Part shown: in pieces, positions 14,101-27,400 of the stretch
Layout: every line of letters starts with the position of its first letter
Position numbering within the stretch: the first letter of the stretch is position 1
Assembly: GCA_964017045.1 (NCBI GenBank)
Contig: OZ024811.1
Span: forward strand, 9,201,674-9,265,673
Length of the DNA stretch: 64,000 nucleotides
Reading direction: 5' to 3'
From: Omphiscola glabra
Taxonomy: Eukaryota; Mollusca; Gastropoda; Lymnaeidae
Notes under the pieces: generated by a model
What the model saw: the letters and a program-made list of their open reading frames with translations, nothing else
What the model was told of the DNA's origin: nothing
Databases searched by the model: none
Translations under genes and position numbers: made by a program

Positions 14101-16006
14101 CATAACAGATAATTGGTAAATAATTAATCCCGTTTAAGAGTCGCTCATTTGCATTTAAGTTTTAAACTTTGTTAAATGGGATGAAATTGTGTCTGCGCTG
14201 ACATTGTGAAAGGTAGAATTCATTAATTTTCTCTAAATCATCAGAAAAAGAAGATATTAGATTTAGTCTTAATATTTTCCCCCCTCCCCCCACCCTACAG
14301 AAAAAGACACCTGTTCAGCCACCGATACAGTTTGAAGAGAGGTTCATGAACTACGTCAGTGACATATGGTTCAGAGCAAACCGTGAGTTCCTTTTTTGTT
14401 ATTAATATAATTTATACGTACCTCTATAATGTTTTGGGAATTTAATCTCTCATTTTACTCAATGGCTCATGTCAAACAGTTCCTTAACAAAGGACGATAC
14501 CATCAATGAAATACAGTAATAATGAACGGTACCCAAACTAGGGCTAATTACAAATAATAATTTATTAAGTTCATTTAAAAATTAAAATCGATTAAATAAA
14601 ACTAGGGCTATTCACTTACAATAGAGCAATGAACTTGTACCGGTACAATGTAGGAAGGTGCACACACGTACACAGTAAATATAATGTACAATATAATATA
14701 TACGATCAGTTAAGTATGTCAGTCTTTTAGTCTCGCTCCCGACTCGTGTCGTTATGGCTAACTCTGTTTGTCTCGAAGTCTTTCCCTACCTCATTGTAGA
14801 TCGGCTTATTTATAGTTTTTCATAGAGACGTTTCCAGAAAGGGGTTTGTCGTTGTTACTGTCTCGTAAGTTTTAAAGAAGTCCAACTCTAAACGCTATAC
14901 ACTGTGTTGACATGTAATCAAGGTCAAGGGAGACTATTTATAATTAAACCACACCCATCGTGTTGCCATACGTGGGGTCAGCCAAAGTTCATGCACGAGA
15001 AAACATGAAGTCAACACAATGTAAACAAGGCCAACTTCTTCCATAACAATAATATATTCACCCTCATTTTAAAAAAATAATAATTTTGTTTAACGCAATG
15101 TGCTAAAATTATGTTTTAAAGAGCGGACATTAAACCTTTGGTGCTAAGGTTGGCGTGGGGAATATCAGGTTGGCGTGGGGAATATCAGGTTGGCGTGGGG
15201 AATATCAGGTTGGCGTGGGGAATATCAGGTTGGCGTGGGGAATATCAGGTTGGCGTGGGGAATATCAGGTTGGCGTGGGGAATATCAGGTTGGCGTGGGG
15301 AATATCAGGTTGGCGTGGGGAATATCAGGTTGGCGTGGGGAATATCAGGTTGGCGTGGGGAATATCAGGTTGGCGTGGGGAATATCAGGTTGGCGTGGGG
15401 AATATCAGGTTGGGAAACACTGATGTAACTGATGGGGTTTTTAATGCCATAATTCTAGGCACGTCACTAACTGATTCAAAGTACTTGGCCGAGTGATGGG
15501 GATTCACTTGTTGTAGTGGCAACCGGAATGATATTTCCCCGTTCTAAACGCAAAACTCAAATGCTTGGGTGACGGAGTAGGGCTCGCTTCTATTTCTCAC
15601 ACAGTTATCATCAATACGATATTTTAACTTAAGTCCACGTAACGCCAAAAATAACCCAATCTTTGGGATGAAATAGGTTATCTTAAGAATTTTCTGTAAT
15701 GTATAATTGCAATGAGCATTTAACTTTCAACGCAAAATAATAAAACATAACCGGTGGCCCGACCAAACGACGTCATCCGATTATTTCGGGTTGATTTATC
15801 GGTAGTCGATCTTTTTTAATAATCAGTGCAACACTTATACAATTTTGTTATTATAATTACCCCCCCCCCCTTTTTTCCCAATCAAAAACAAATTACCAAA
15901 AGAAAATAGTTTCTTAAATCCTGCTAGAATTTGTATACATAGTTTTATTATCACGAACAGCTCATTAATTCTTCTATTTTCAGATCAAGCTCAAAGTGTT
16001 CTCTGA
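5173..16006 (+). CDS. Phosphatidylinositol-phosphate kinase (PIP5K-like), predicted pseudokinase, 5' end missing
   Basis: Eight exons inferred from GT-AG sites and unbroken phase: 5173-5254, 6115-6267, 7529-7588, 8467-8682, 9830-9969, 11283-11421, 14301-14382 and 15984-16006 (stop TGA). Together they encode about 297 residues. Motifs in order: FIFKSY, glycine-rich DPGQSG, FIIKTI (the ATP-binding Lys is kept), TLLPRFFGLYSYQ, VVMNNLLP, FDLKGATRRR, NYSLFIAVHD, YLGIIHILQPY, FEERFMNYV. Spacing between ILP and TLLP equals that of type I PIP5K. Family members phosphorylate phosphoinositides at membranes. Here the Asp of the family MDYSL motif is Asn (9854-9856) and the Asp of GIID is His (11353-11355), the two acidic catalytic positions, so catalysis is probably lost. 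PIP5KL1, described as inactive, is a possible relative. Weak points are the donor gttaat after 5254 and the exon edges at 9969 and 11283. The start codon is not in view. Confidence 0.85.
5284..5583. repeat. CATCAT/CTGACATCAT intronic tandem repeat
   Basis: Irregular repeats of 'catcatctgacat' and 'catcatgtgacat' (units of 12-15 bp with an underlying ATC triplet), in the intron between exons 5173-5254 and 6115-6267. Confidence 0.85.
6254..7213 (+). repeat. 30-bp minisatellite spanning and multiplying a splice donor
   Basis: Thirty-two head-to-tail units of exactly 30 bp. The first unit is the genuine end of the exon at 6115-6267, with donor gtaagt at 6268. Each unit therefore holds 14 exon-derived bases (ctagtttatgtcaa) and 16 intron-derived bases starting gtaagttaac. 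By eye 17 units, including the real one, keep a GTA donor core and 15 read gaa or gag at that place. Reading through the donor meets an in-frame TAA eight bases later, so use of any decoy donor would truncate the protein. Confidence 0.92.
7214..7505. repeat. CCAT/CTAC low-complexity tract
   Basis: Degenerate tetranucleotide-like sequence (ccatccattcat, ctacctac, tatttatc) directly after the 30-bp array and just before the acceptor at 7528. Open frames here are low-complexity. Confidence 0.75.
8222..8394. repeat. 34-bp minisatellite in a PIPK intron
   Basis: Five imperfect copies of a 33-34 bp unit, 'attgttacagccctgctat' followed by ccaccctcctcaaat, lying about 70 bp upstream of the acceptor of the exon at 8467. 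Confidence 0.8.
11872..13525. repeat. 33-bp minisatellite, about 50 copies, in a PIPK intron
   Basis: Unit of 33 bp containing 'agttccagactaccgcgata' and ending agtgaatttcatt, with many single-base variants (taccgcg, taccacg, tatcgcg, tgccacg). It sits in the intron between 11421 and 14301. Because 33 is a multiple of three and the unit has no stop on the minus strand, it gives a 565-codon open frame of repeated 11-residue units (MKFTYRGSLEL); I read this as non-coding. Confidence 0.9.
15148..15414. repeat. 20-bp near-perfect G-rich tandem array in the last PIPK intron
   Basis: About 13 copies of a 20-bp unit, 'ggttggcgtggggaatatca', with no base differences that I can see. Such uniformity implies very recent expansion. 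One strand carries gggg in every unit. Confidence 0.92.
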
Positions 16007-16575
16007 AAATCTAAAAGTAAACAATTTTACATATTGTCAGCGATATTCAACACCATTTTAACATGACATTTAACAACATTTTGTTTCAGACTCATCAACA
16101 TTTAGTAGGAATATTTACCTAGATGCTTTGTGTTGATGCTATTGTAAACACCCAACTCAATTCATATCGAAGCTAGCACCCATGAAACTATGTAGTTGGG
16201 AACATCAACCCATTCGCACCATCTTTTTATATTTAGATTAGTGGAAAATATTTTTCGTTGTCACCCGGGTATTATTGGAAAACATCTTGGCGCTACTGTA
16301 CACCTGATATTGTGAAGCCTTGCATGTGTATGCTCCGCTGTTTTGTTAATTTTAAACTTTACAAAATATTTCAGTACAGAAAACCAAACATCCAAAACCT
16401 AAATTTACGTCTGTACATCATTATGATAGTGACGTACCGACCTCTTCATCACGCCCTTATATCAGGGAAATTATCAATACAACTTTGCCTTATTTGAAAA
16501 TTATTTATATATTGTACTAATTTTCTAGTTATATATGTATGTATGTCTCTAATGCTGTGTTCAATGGGTGAGCAA

Positions 16576-16581
16576 AATAAA
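16576..16581 (+). promoter_or_regulatory. Candidate polyadenylation signal of the PIPK gene
   Basis: AATAAA about 570 bp after the inferred stop codon at 16006, the first clear canonical hexamer in the probable 3' UTR. Other A-rich hexamers downstream could also serve. Confidence 0.35.
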
Positions 16582-17377
16582 ATTCCCAGAATTTAGCACT
16601 TTAAAGTGCACTTTTTCAATTTGAAAAGGACACTGTCACTGTACTTAAAGCTATCATTATGGTGTCCAGGGTCAATATGGTTTTCATGGTCAATATGGTT
16701 TCCATGGTTACTATTGTTTACATGATTAATATGGTTGACATGCCATAACAAGATAGTTAAAATACACGGGTATATCTAAAATAAGTTCACCCCTTGCCAT
16801 CAGCAGTCTCACAACATTCACATGTGTCCCTAATTGAAGATGTCACACGCCATAACCCTGAATATTTTCTCTAAGGCTTTGGTTGTTTTGTATTTTGGTT
16901 TGTATGTATGCAAAAACTGAAGAATTTACATTTAATCTATGCATTTATAAAACATTTAAATTATTGTATTTATAAATTAATAGCTGATGTATACATTATA
17001 TTTATAGGATTTGTTCCAGGAAAACGAAATAAAATGTATAAATCTACTCTTTAAACATAGCATAAAATTATGACTATATATTGAATATAAAAAACTTTTT
17101 ATAAATCAAATGAATTTTAAAAAGGATATTTACACCACATTTTATTGTTTGGGTACTCAGGAGACCACTGTTAAAATTATGGTCAAGTTTATCTAATAAG
17201 AAGATAACATGCAGTAACAAAAATTTCTCAAAAGCTGTGAATAAGTTCCTGTTTTCAAGATATATATTTTTTAATTAAAGAAAAATCTACAGTACGGTGT
17301 TGTTGAAAATATGTTTTTGTCATCGTAGAGTTGTCATTGTACGGAGATGTTAGCATCATACTACTTGTTGGTCGCAG
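16582..17377. other. Intergenic DNA, no gene seen
   Basis: Contains about four copies of a 17-bp motif (catggtcaatatggttt) at 16665-16740. The preceding 'actgtcactgtact' recurs near 19285, followed by a similar tggtttccatgg, suggesting an old dispersed repeat. Confidence 0.5.
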
Positions 17378-17527
17378 TATTGATGATATAACAATGATGG
17401 GTTGTTCAAGTATAGGGTGGTTGCAGTATGGGGTTGTTGCAGTATGAGGCTATTCCAGTATGGGATTTTTGCAGTATGGGGTTGTTGCAGTATAGTGTTG
17501 TTGCAGTATGGGTTTGTTATATTATGC
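17378..17527. repeat. 15-16 bp minisatellite (gttgcagtatggg)
   Basis: Eight to nine imperfect copies of 'ttgttgcagtatgggg'. The open frame on the minus strand is a repeat translation. Confidence 0.8.
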
Positions 17528-17809
17528 AGTGTATTTGTCATATATCCCGTCTCTATTTTGGTACCGTATTATTAATTGCTGTCAACGTATTTATTCAATA
17601 AACATCAACACCTTTTCCGGCATATCTACGATAACCGTTCTAACTTAAGTGCGTGGTAACACTTTGATGCAACTGTCCATCATATGAGTACTTAGAATGA
17701 CCTTACATTAATATACAGGTCATGATAAAAATATGAACCTTTCGAGTATCTAAAAGTCTAAAATCACATTTTCTTGTCGTGTATTTGAAAATAATTCTTA
17801 CTTTAATGT

Positions 17810-18075
17810 CACAAAACTTTGCACTTGACTTTTGAATTATTCGTGTACCAACGTTCTTATGGCATTTCGTTCACATTTTAAATGTCACATTTACTAAAAT
17901 TGTTATGTCTCATTAACCAACATTTTCAATGCCATATGAAACAACATTTTTATCTGATTTTCACCGAAATTACATGTCACATATACCAATATATTTATGT
18001 CCTATTCATCAACAAATTTTAATGTCACATTCACGCACATCTCGTTTTTCACATTTAACAAAATTTTAAAGATTT
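17810..18075. repeat. Degenerate 45-50 bp repeat (atgtcacat...aacattttt)
   Basis: Recurring 'aatgtcacat' blocks followed by accaacatttt or similar, spaced about 45-50 bp, heavily diverged. No coding frame. Confidence 0.5.
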
Positions 18076-18194
18076 CTTTTTTGATGTAAACATAACTAAT
18101 CAGTGTATATTTAACTCTACACTATGTGTAAATCAATTAAAGTAAGAATTAGCGCTTGGACATTTCATTATTTTAAAAAAACTTAAAATTGGTC

Positions 18195-18320
18195 AAATAT
18201 AGCATGTCACATGTCGTATCTCAAATACAGCAGGTCAAACATAGCACGTCAATTATAGCAGGTCAAATATAGCAGGTCAATTATAGCAGGTCAAATATAG
18301 CAGGTCAAATATAGCAACTT
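18195..18320. repeat. 14-bp minisatellite (atagcaggtcaaat)
   Basis: About nine units of 'atagcaggtcaaat' with variants atagcaggtcaatt and atagcacgtcaatt. Confidence 0.8.
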
Positions 18321-20551
18321 AAAACCAAAATGAAGAAAATATCTATGAAAACGTTAATTTTAAGACCAAGACAATGACAGAGTGATAAAAACAATATAAA
18401 CACACAAAAAAGGCAGTTCAATATGATATCACTTCAGCGTTAGAAGATTGATTGACTTCAGCACCATCGTAAAAAAACAGACACTCTTGACGTTAACACT
18501 GCTTCGCCTCATCTGAAATGTCCATGTCCATAGATGTATAAATATATAACAGATGGTATTAATTATTCTGCGGGTAAATATTTTACAGAGAGATGTTTGA
18601 TTGGTGGAATGTATAAGAAGCTTTAGTCGGTGATTGGCTGCAGATGTGATCAAAGTCATTTATTAATCAAGATGGAGTATGCTCTAAATCTACTTTCAAG
18701 TGGAAATAGCGTAACATTAAATAACACCGAAAGAAAACAACAATTTCTTCGTTTTATTATTTTTTTACGATGACATTAAACGTGGTGGGAAAAAAAGGGG
18801 GGGGGGGGTGAATGAACAGACATTTGCTTTGGTATTCACTTTTAACTTGGCACATGTAATCGTTTCTGTGTAAACATGTTACTTTAAGCTGTGTTGGTGT
18901 TATCGCAAATATCTATTTTAAATCAGCGGTCCATATAAACATACCTTAAATCCACGAGCGATCAGGTGAACATAGAGTAGCACTGCCAACTTATGCAAAA
19001 CTTTTATCAAAAGTACAGAAAAACACATACTTTAAACTACTTCTCTGAATGGCTGAGAAAAAAGAAAGGTACCAGGAGCAGTACTATTTAGTGGTTTTAA
19101 TGACTTCAATGAGCATAATTCATATATATGTTGTTACAAATAAGGACTCCTCCTGCGAGTTATGTAGTAGATGTCAAATCTGTAACTGTACTTTCAGCAG
19201 AATCGAATGTCACTAAACAAACAAACAAAAAATACAAAAGAGCTTTGGGTTCTAGATTACAAACTATAATTTTTTTAAGTTGTAACTGTCACTGTACTCA
19301 CAGATATCACATTTGCCACAACCTTCACTATGGTTTCCATGGCAACTATGGTTAAGTCAGCGTAACATAACATTCCCAAAACATGGGAATAGCTAATACA
19401 AATCCACCACTTACAATTCTTTGCACCACATCCGCTGGGTGCGGGAAGACCAAGAAAATACAGTTTATTTGCATTTTTTTAGTGGGATGCGGGAAATATG
19501 ATTTGAAATCGAGATGGGGTGCCAGGAATAATTTGAAATCCAGACGGGGGCAGCACTGCAAAGAGGTTTAAAAGAACATGTTTTATCTGAAGATGTCACA
19601 TATGAATTTGCTGCAAATTGTATCTTGAATTTTTTGAGTGTGTGTTTATCTCGTTCAATAACTGTAAAATCTACAGCCAAAATATTTATTAAACATTTAC
19701 ACTTCAACTATATTTAATTAGCTTATAAAATAAAAGAATTTTGAGACTTTGTTACCCCCTTCCCTAAACCATCGGGGCAGCCCATGACGATGGTTCTATC
19801 ATACAGCTTTTGAGGAGACTGTTCACATGCAACCGTGTCGTTCAGCATGCTTAGTGACTTATTTCAAGGTAGGAAACCAGTTGTAGGCTTGCATTTTAGG
19901 ACGTTAATATATCCAACAGAGTTATACAAAATGTCATTGCTGGTGTTTAGAGAGCAGCACTACCAACCAATCAGGTGCTCCTTGTTTAATATTGCCCCAC
20001 TTGCTTGGTCAGTTGAGTGAACAAAGGGTGGGGCTGTCACAGCTGTGGAGTAGTTCTTGCGTGCCTCTTCCAAGCACGAAGATTTGGGAGATGACGGGAC
20101 ATGCTGGGCAGGCCTAATAAACTTCGTCTCGACGGCTGGCTTTTTCTCTTAAGACTTTTTTAGAGACGCTCTTCCAGGAGAGAAAAAAAAATTTTCGTTG
20201 AAATTTTGCCCTAAACAAACTGACCTTCAATGTAATAGAATGTATTTTGTGTATAGTAATGTAATTTGTGTAACAGAGTCCCTTAACCGATAATGTAAAA
20301 AGTAAAGCTTTCCGAATATCGATTTTATTCCACACCGGCTTTCCTAATATCGCTGTGTGTTTGGTAAAGTCTGAGGAAGTTACCCGAGTATCAATTTATG
20401 GACTTTATTTGTGAATTGTTCTCTAAGTGCCTAAGTATGAAGCTTAATGTGGCTTGTGGCTACTAGCCAAAGAATGATTCAAGCATTACTTATAGAATAA
20501 TCCATATGGTACTCAAAAGAACAAATTTAAGCTTCATAAAACTTATTAAGC
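18321..20551. other. Intergenic DNA, no gene recognised
   Basis: Short open frames exist but none shows a recognisable domain, a signal peptide or support from splice sites. A poly-G tract lies at about 18797-18809. Confidence 0.5.
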
Positions 20552-23500
20552 ACTAGCGAGTACCCGGCATGCGTTGCAATGCCACTCATCGAAATAAAGT
20601 GTCTGTGTTTTAATAATTTTGTTGTAAGTTCTTCTAATAACCACCTTTTTTTAAACGTCTGGTGCGTATTCGAATTAATTAGAAGGTTTTAAGAAGTGAC
20701 AGCAGACCACACGCAGCTGCCCGTGTGGGAAGCATGGATTTTCGAAATTTAGTCCCAAAACTTATAGCGATTGATACCCCCATGAAATAGCTATGTTTGA
20801 AATTATATTTATATGACTCATTTATTACATATAAACAAATTTAGGGCCCCCGGCCCCAAAAGTAATATTGTGAAATATTTGTACTAAATCAGAAACCTAT
20901 TTATTAAGTCACATATACAAAATGAAATGTCACAGTTTATATTTAATGTAATTCCACCCACTTATGTAATAGCTCTGTTTGACGTTATATTTACATAGCT
21001 CATATAAGAAAAAAAAAAGAATTTAAGGCCCCCGGCCCAAAGCGGAATATTGTAAAATATTTGCACTTCTTTAGAAACCTAATTCGGGCCTGCACACAAC
21101 AACTCACTGAAAGTTTATCGCATTCAGATGAATAGTATAGGAACTCATACGGACATTATATTTAAATAGCTCATATTAGAAAGAAAAACTACTATAGGGC
21201 CCCGGTCCAAAACTGGTAATTCTTTGTAAAATGAATGGGTTTAGATATTCATGGATATACTTTTGTAAATGTACTTACATTGTGTTAACGTCATTGATTT
21301 TCATAATTCGTAAAATGAGAATATATCATCTATTTTTCACAACAGTAATATCATTGGATTTAAAGATATAAAATTGTACACACTCTATTTCCTAACCCCC
21401 ATATATATGTACCTAAGAAGGCAAATTATTTGTCAAATTCATTTTGTCAACTTCCCCCTCCCCCAAACAGAGTTTTAAAGAAATTAATAAAATCATCCAC
21501 GGGATTGTAATCCACTTACGCAAAAACAATTTTTTTTGCATTTCAAATGCTTTGTTCTTATTTAAATGAGTGATAAGTGCATTAGTGGATGCTATTTGGA
21601 TATGTAGTTTCGCTGCACTGATTCCATTAAACGGCATTTTCGTATTAAAAGTATATTTAAAGGTTAGGGTTTTTTTATATTTATTTTATTAATTTATAAA
21701 TTTCATAAATGTATATTTTTGGAAAGAATAAAAGTAAAAATTTATTAAACGTTAAAAATAAAAAGCAAAAATTTTATTTCATTTTTTAAATTGTAGCAAT
21801 TTAAAAAGCAATCTATTATATTTATTAATTTTACTTTTAGGAAGGGGGAAATACATTATCAATTTTATTAGGCGCGGTTATTAAATCAGATAAATTTTTG
21901 CATTGAATAAATAGACAATTTGAGTTCTGAGGTCATTTGCGTTATTATTTAGAACAAATTAATTTTACTTTTAGTACGCAATATTTGGAACGTACTTAAA
22001 AAATGCACTACAATCAACAGATGTTTTGGTTTCCCCGAAAAATGTGATTACAGTGTAATTCTTTGATTATAATTTGTTTTATTAATTTTCATAACTTTCA
22101 ACCACATATAAAATGTTTAAAATAGTTGTTAGTTGTTACTCCAGATTTATTTGTAATTTATATTATTAATACTTAAAATTTTATTAAAATTAAAGCGAAT
22201 ATACAATATATTTTTCGCATTACCATTAATTCGAGTTCCTTAAAATAATAGAAGAAAATTATGATTGTTTTAAAAAATGGGAACGTATTTAAATCGTATC
22301 GGTTCTTTGTGAGTTACGGTCAGCATAGATCATTCTTATATAATAGATGTATTACTACATCATTGCTATTCAAAATCACAACACATTTACAAAGCTATAT
22401 CCGATTCTAAAATACGTCACAAAATTCAAGCTTATTAATAAAAACAACAAAAATACTCTCTACACTAAACATGCAAAAACGTGTTTTCTCTGCCCTTGCT
22501 ATAAATTGATGTCTGTTGGCATTTGTTCAAGGGCGGTTGAGTTGATAGCTCCGTTTGAAATTATTTTGATAAAATTTGTTAAAGAAAAGGACATCGGCCC
22601 ATGCGAAATATTGTAAAATGTTGTTCTAATTTAGAAACATTTGCGGGAGCGCGCATATCAATTCACCAAAGTTTTTATCGCAATCGGATGAATGGTATAG
22701 GAATGCATACGATAATTATATAGATGATATAAGGGTGGAAAACGAATTAAGGCCCCCGGCCACAAACGGAATATTGTAGAATTGTTGTATTACTTCAGAA
22801 ACCTACTTATTATATCACAAAATTAAAAAAAGAGAAACATATTACTGAAGTTGTATCGCATTCAGATAAATGGTATAGGAGTGCATACGGATATTATTTT
22901 TTACAAAGCTCATATAAGAAAAATAACGATTTTGGGGCCAACGGCCAAAAACGGATTATTTTAAAAGTGTTGTAACTACTTCAGAAACCTAATTACTATG
23001 TGACACACACAATTTAATGTCGCTATTTGTATTTTATTAAAAATCTATCCATCCACACATTAGCTCTGTTTGAAATTGTATTTGTATAGCTCATATAGGA
23101 AAAATAGAACTTAGGGCCCCTGGCTCAAAAAAGAATATTTTAAACGGTTGTAATAATTTGAAAAGCTTTGCGGACTTGGGTAAAACATTTTACTCAAGTT
23201 TTATCGCATTCAGATAAATGATATAGGAGCGCATACAGAAATTATTTTGTACAAAGCTCATATAAGAAAAAAAAGAATTTGGGAACAACGGCTGAAAACG
23301 GAATATTTTAAAAGTAATGTAATTACTCATTAACATGGGCGACCTTATGGACAACCTTTCAACAAAGTTTTGTTGCAATCGCATGAATGGTGTAGGAGCG
23401 CATACGGTTTGAAATTATATTTATATTGCTCCTTTAAGAAAAAATGAACATGGGGCCCCTGGCTCAAAACGGAATATTTTAAAATAGTTGTAATAATTTA

Positions 23501-24472
23501 GAAACCTTTGTGGGCATGATCGCAACATCTCGTCAAAGTTTTAGCGTATTCGAATAAATGGTGTAGGAGCGCAGACGAAACCTATAGTTTACAAAGCTCA
23601 TATTAGAAAAAAAAACGATTTTGGGGCCAACGGCCAAAACAAAATATTTTAAAAGTGTTATAATGACTCAGTAAAATGCGCGAGCTTATGGAATACAACT
23701 CTCCAATGTTTTGTCGCAATCGCATGAATGGTGTAGGAGCGCATTCGGTTTGAAACTATATTTATATAGCTCATATTAGAAAAAACGAACATGGGGCCCC
23801 TGGCTCAAAACTGAATATTTTAAAACGGTTGTATAAATTTAGAAACCTTTGTGGGCATGCTCGCAACATCTCGTCAAAGTTTTAGCGTATTCGAATAAAT
23901 GGTGTAGGAGCGCAGACGAAATCTATTGTTTACAAAGCTCATATAAGAAAAAAAAACGATTTTGGGGCCAACGGCCAAAACAAAATATTTTAAAAGTGTT
24001 ATAATGACCCAGTAAAATGCGCAAGCTTATGAAATACAACTCTACAATGTTTTGTCGCAATCGCATAAATGGTGTAGGAGCGCATACGGTTTGAAACTAT
24101 ATTTATATAGCTCATATAAGAAAAAACGAACACGGGGCCCCTGGCTCAAAACGGAATATTTTAAAACGTTTATAATTATTTCCAAACCTTTGTTGGCGTG
24201 CTTGTAACATTTTACCCAAGATTTAGCGCATTCAGACGAATGGCGTAGGAGCGCAGACGATAATATTTTTTACAAAGCTCGTATAAGAAAAAAAACGAAT
24301 GAATGGCCAACGGCCGAAAACGAAATAATTGAAAAGTTTTTTAATGTCGCAGTTAAATGCCCAGGTAGGTGGCCAACAACTCACCAAAGTTTTGTTGCAA
24401 TCGCATGAGTGGTGTGGGAGCGCATACGAGACAAACATACATACATACATACATTCATTTTTATATATATAG
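20552..24472 (+). mobile_element. Mosaic repetitive element, copy 1 (pearl/HINE-like)
   Basis: Begins 'actagcgagtacccggcatg' and ends with a (CATA)n run followed by tatatatataga. Near the start, ggcatgc-gtt-gca-a-tgcc can form a bulged hairpin. A non-repeated middle (about 21.2-22.3 kb) is flanked by tandem core monomers of about 170 bp. Each monomer has a GGGCC..GGCC box, aatattttaaaa, and ends ggtgtaggagcgca-acg; two monomer types alternate, giving a period of about 340 bp. No protein gene. Core repeats plus a microsatellite tail resemble the non-autonomous Helentron-related pearl/HINE elements of molluscs. That family assignment is inference. Confidence 0.6.
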
Positions 24473-27400
24473 ACTAGCGAGTACCCGGCATGCGTTGCAA
24501 TGCAACTCATCGAAATAAAGTGTTTGTGTTTTAATAATTTTTTTGTAAGTTCTTCTAATAAACACCTTTTTTTAACCGTCTGGTGCGTATTCGAATTAAA
24601 TAGAAGGTTTTAAGAAGTGTCAGCAGACCACACGCAGCTGTCCGTGTGGGAAGCATGGATTTTCCAAATTTAGTCCCAAAACATATAGCGATTGATCCCC
24701 CCCTGCAATAGCTATGTTTGAAATTATATTTATATGGCTCATTTATTACATATAAACCAATTTAGGGCCCCCGGCCCCAAAAGTAATATTGTGAAATATT
24801 TGTACTAAATCAGAAACCTATTTATTAAGTCACATATACAAAATGAAATGTCACAGTAATTCCACCCACTTATGCAATAGCTCTGCTTGACGTTATATTT
24901 ACATAGCTCATATAAGAAAAAAAAAAGAATTTAAGGCCCCCGGCCCAAAGCGGAATATTTTAAAATATTTGCACTTCTTTAGAAACCTAATGCGGGCCTG
25001 CACACAACAACTCACTGAAAGTTTATCGCATTCAGATGAATAGTATAGGAACTCATACGGACATTATATTTAAATAGCTCATATTAGAAAGAAAAACTAC
25101 TATAGGGCCCCGGTCCAAAACTGGTAATTCTTTGTAAAATGAATGGGTTTTGATATTCATGGATATACTTTTGTAAATGTACTTACGTTGTGTTAACGTC
25201 ATTTATTTTCTTAATTCGTAAAATGAGAATATATCATCTATTTTTCCCAACAGTAATATCATTGGATTCAAAGATATAAAATTGTACACACTCTATTTCC
25301 TAACCCCCATATATATGTACCTAAGAAGGCAAATTATTTGTCAAATTCATTTTGTCAACTTTCCCCTCCCCCAAACAGAGTTTTAAAGAAATTAATAAAA
25401 TCATCCAGGGGATTGTAATCCACTTACTTACGCAAAAACAATTTTTTTGCATTTCAAATGCTTTGTTCTTATTTAAATGAGTGATAAGTGCATTAGTGGA
25501 TGCTATTTGGATATGTGGTTTCGCTGCACTGATTGCATTAAACGGCATTTTCGTATTAAAAGTATATTTAAAGGTTAGGGGGTTTTTTTATATTTATTTT
25601 ACTAATTTTTAAATTTCATAAATGTATATTTTTGGAAAGAATAAAAGTAAAAATTTATTAAACGTTAAAAATAAAAAGCAAAAATTGTATTTCATTTTTT
25701 AAATTGTAGCAATTTAAAAAGCAATCTATTATATTTATTAATTTTACTTTTAGGAAGGGGGAAATACATTATCAATTTTATTAGGCGCGGTTATTAAATC
25801 AGATAAATTTTTGCATTGAATAAATAGACAATTTGAGTTCTGAGGTCATTTGCGTTATTATTTAGAACAAATTAATTTTACTTTTAGTACGCAATATTTG
25901 GAACGTACTTAAAAAATGCACTACAATCAACAGATGTTTTGGTTTCCCCGAAAAATGTGATTACAGTGTAATTCTTTGATTATAATTTGTTTTATTAATT
26001 TTCATAACTTTCAACCACATATAAAATGTTTAAAATAGTTCCTTAGTTGTTACTCCAGATTTATTTGTAATTAATATTATTAATACTTAAAATTGTATTA
26101 ACATTAAAGCGAATATACAATATATTTTTCGCATTACCATTGATTCGAGTTCCTTAAAATAATAGAAGAAAACTATGATTGTTTTAAAAAGTGGGAACGT
26201 ATTTAAATCGTATCGGTTCTTTGTGAGTTACGGTCAGCATAGATCATTCTTATATAATAGATGTATTACTACATCATTGCTATTCAAAATCACAACACAT
26301 TTACAAAGCTATATCCCATTCTAAAATAAGTCACAAAATTCAAGCTTATTAATAAAAACAACAAAAATACTCTCTACACTAAACATGCAAAAACGTGTTT
26401 TCTCTGCTCTTGCTACAAATTGATGTCTGTTGGCATTTGTTCAAGGGCGGTTGAGTTGATAGCTCCGTTTGAAATTATTTTGATAAAGTTTGTTAAAGAA
26501 AAAAAAACGAATTTAAGGACATCGGCCCATGCGAAATATTGTAAAATGTTGTTCTAATTTAGAAACATTTGCGGGAGCGCGCATATCAATTCACCAAAGT
26601 TTTTATCGCAATCGGATGAATGGTATAGGAATGCATACGATAATTATATAGATAATAAATGGTGGAAAACGAATTAAGGCCCCCGGCCACAAACGGAATA
26701 TTGTAGAATTGTTTTATTACTTCAGAAACCTACTTATTATATCACAAAATTAAAAAAAGAGAAACATATTACTGAAGTTGTATCGCATTCAGATAAATGG
26801 TATAGGAGTGCATTCGGATATTATTTTTTGCAAAGCTCATATAAGAAAAATAACGATTTTGGGGCCAACGGCCAAAAACGGATTATTTTAAAAGTGTTGT
26901 AACTACTTCAGAAACCTAATTACTATGTGACACACACAATTTTATGTTGCTATTTGTATTTTATTAAAAATCTATCCATCCACACATTAGATCTGTTTGA
27001 AATTGTATTTGTATAGCTCATATAGGAAAAATAGAACATAGGGCCCCTGGCTCAAAAAAGAATATTTTAAACGGTTGTAATAATTTGAAAAGCTTTGCGG
27101 ACTTGGGTAAAACATTTTACTAAAATGTTTTATCGCATTCAGATAAATGATATAGGAGCGCATACAGAAATTATTTTGTACAAAGCTCATATAAGAAAAA
27201 AAAAGAATTTGGGAACAACGGCTGAAAACGGAATATTTTAAAAGTATTGTAATTACTCATTAACATGGGCGACCTTATGGACAACCTTTCAACAAAGTTT
27301 TGTTGCAATCGCATGAATGGTGTAGGAGCGCATACGTTTGAAATTATATTTATATAGCTCATATTGGAAAAATAGAACATGGGGCCCCTGGCTCAAAACA

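Noticed and set aside
15138..15496. Overlapping open frames of 82-113 codons
   Set aside because: All three plus-strand frames of a 20-bp array are open; no start context, domain or splice support.
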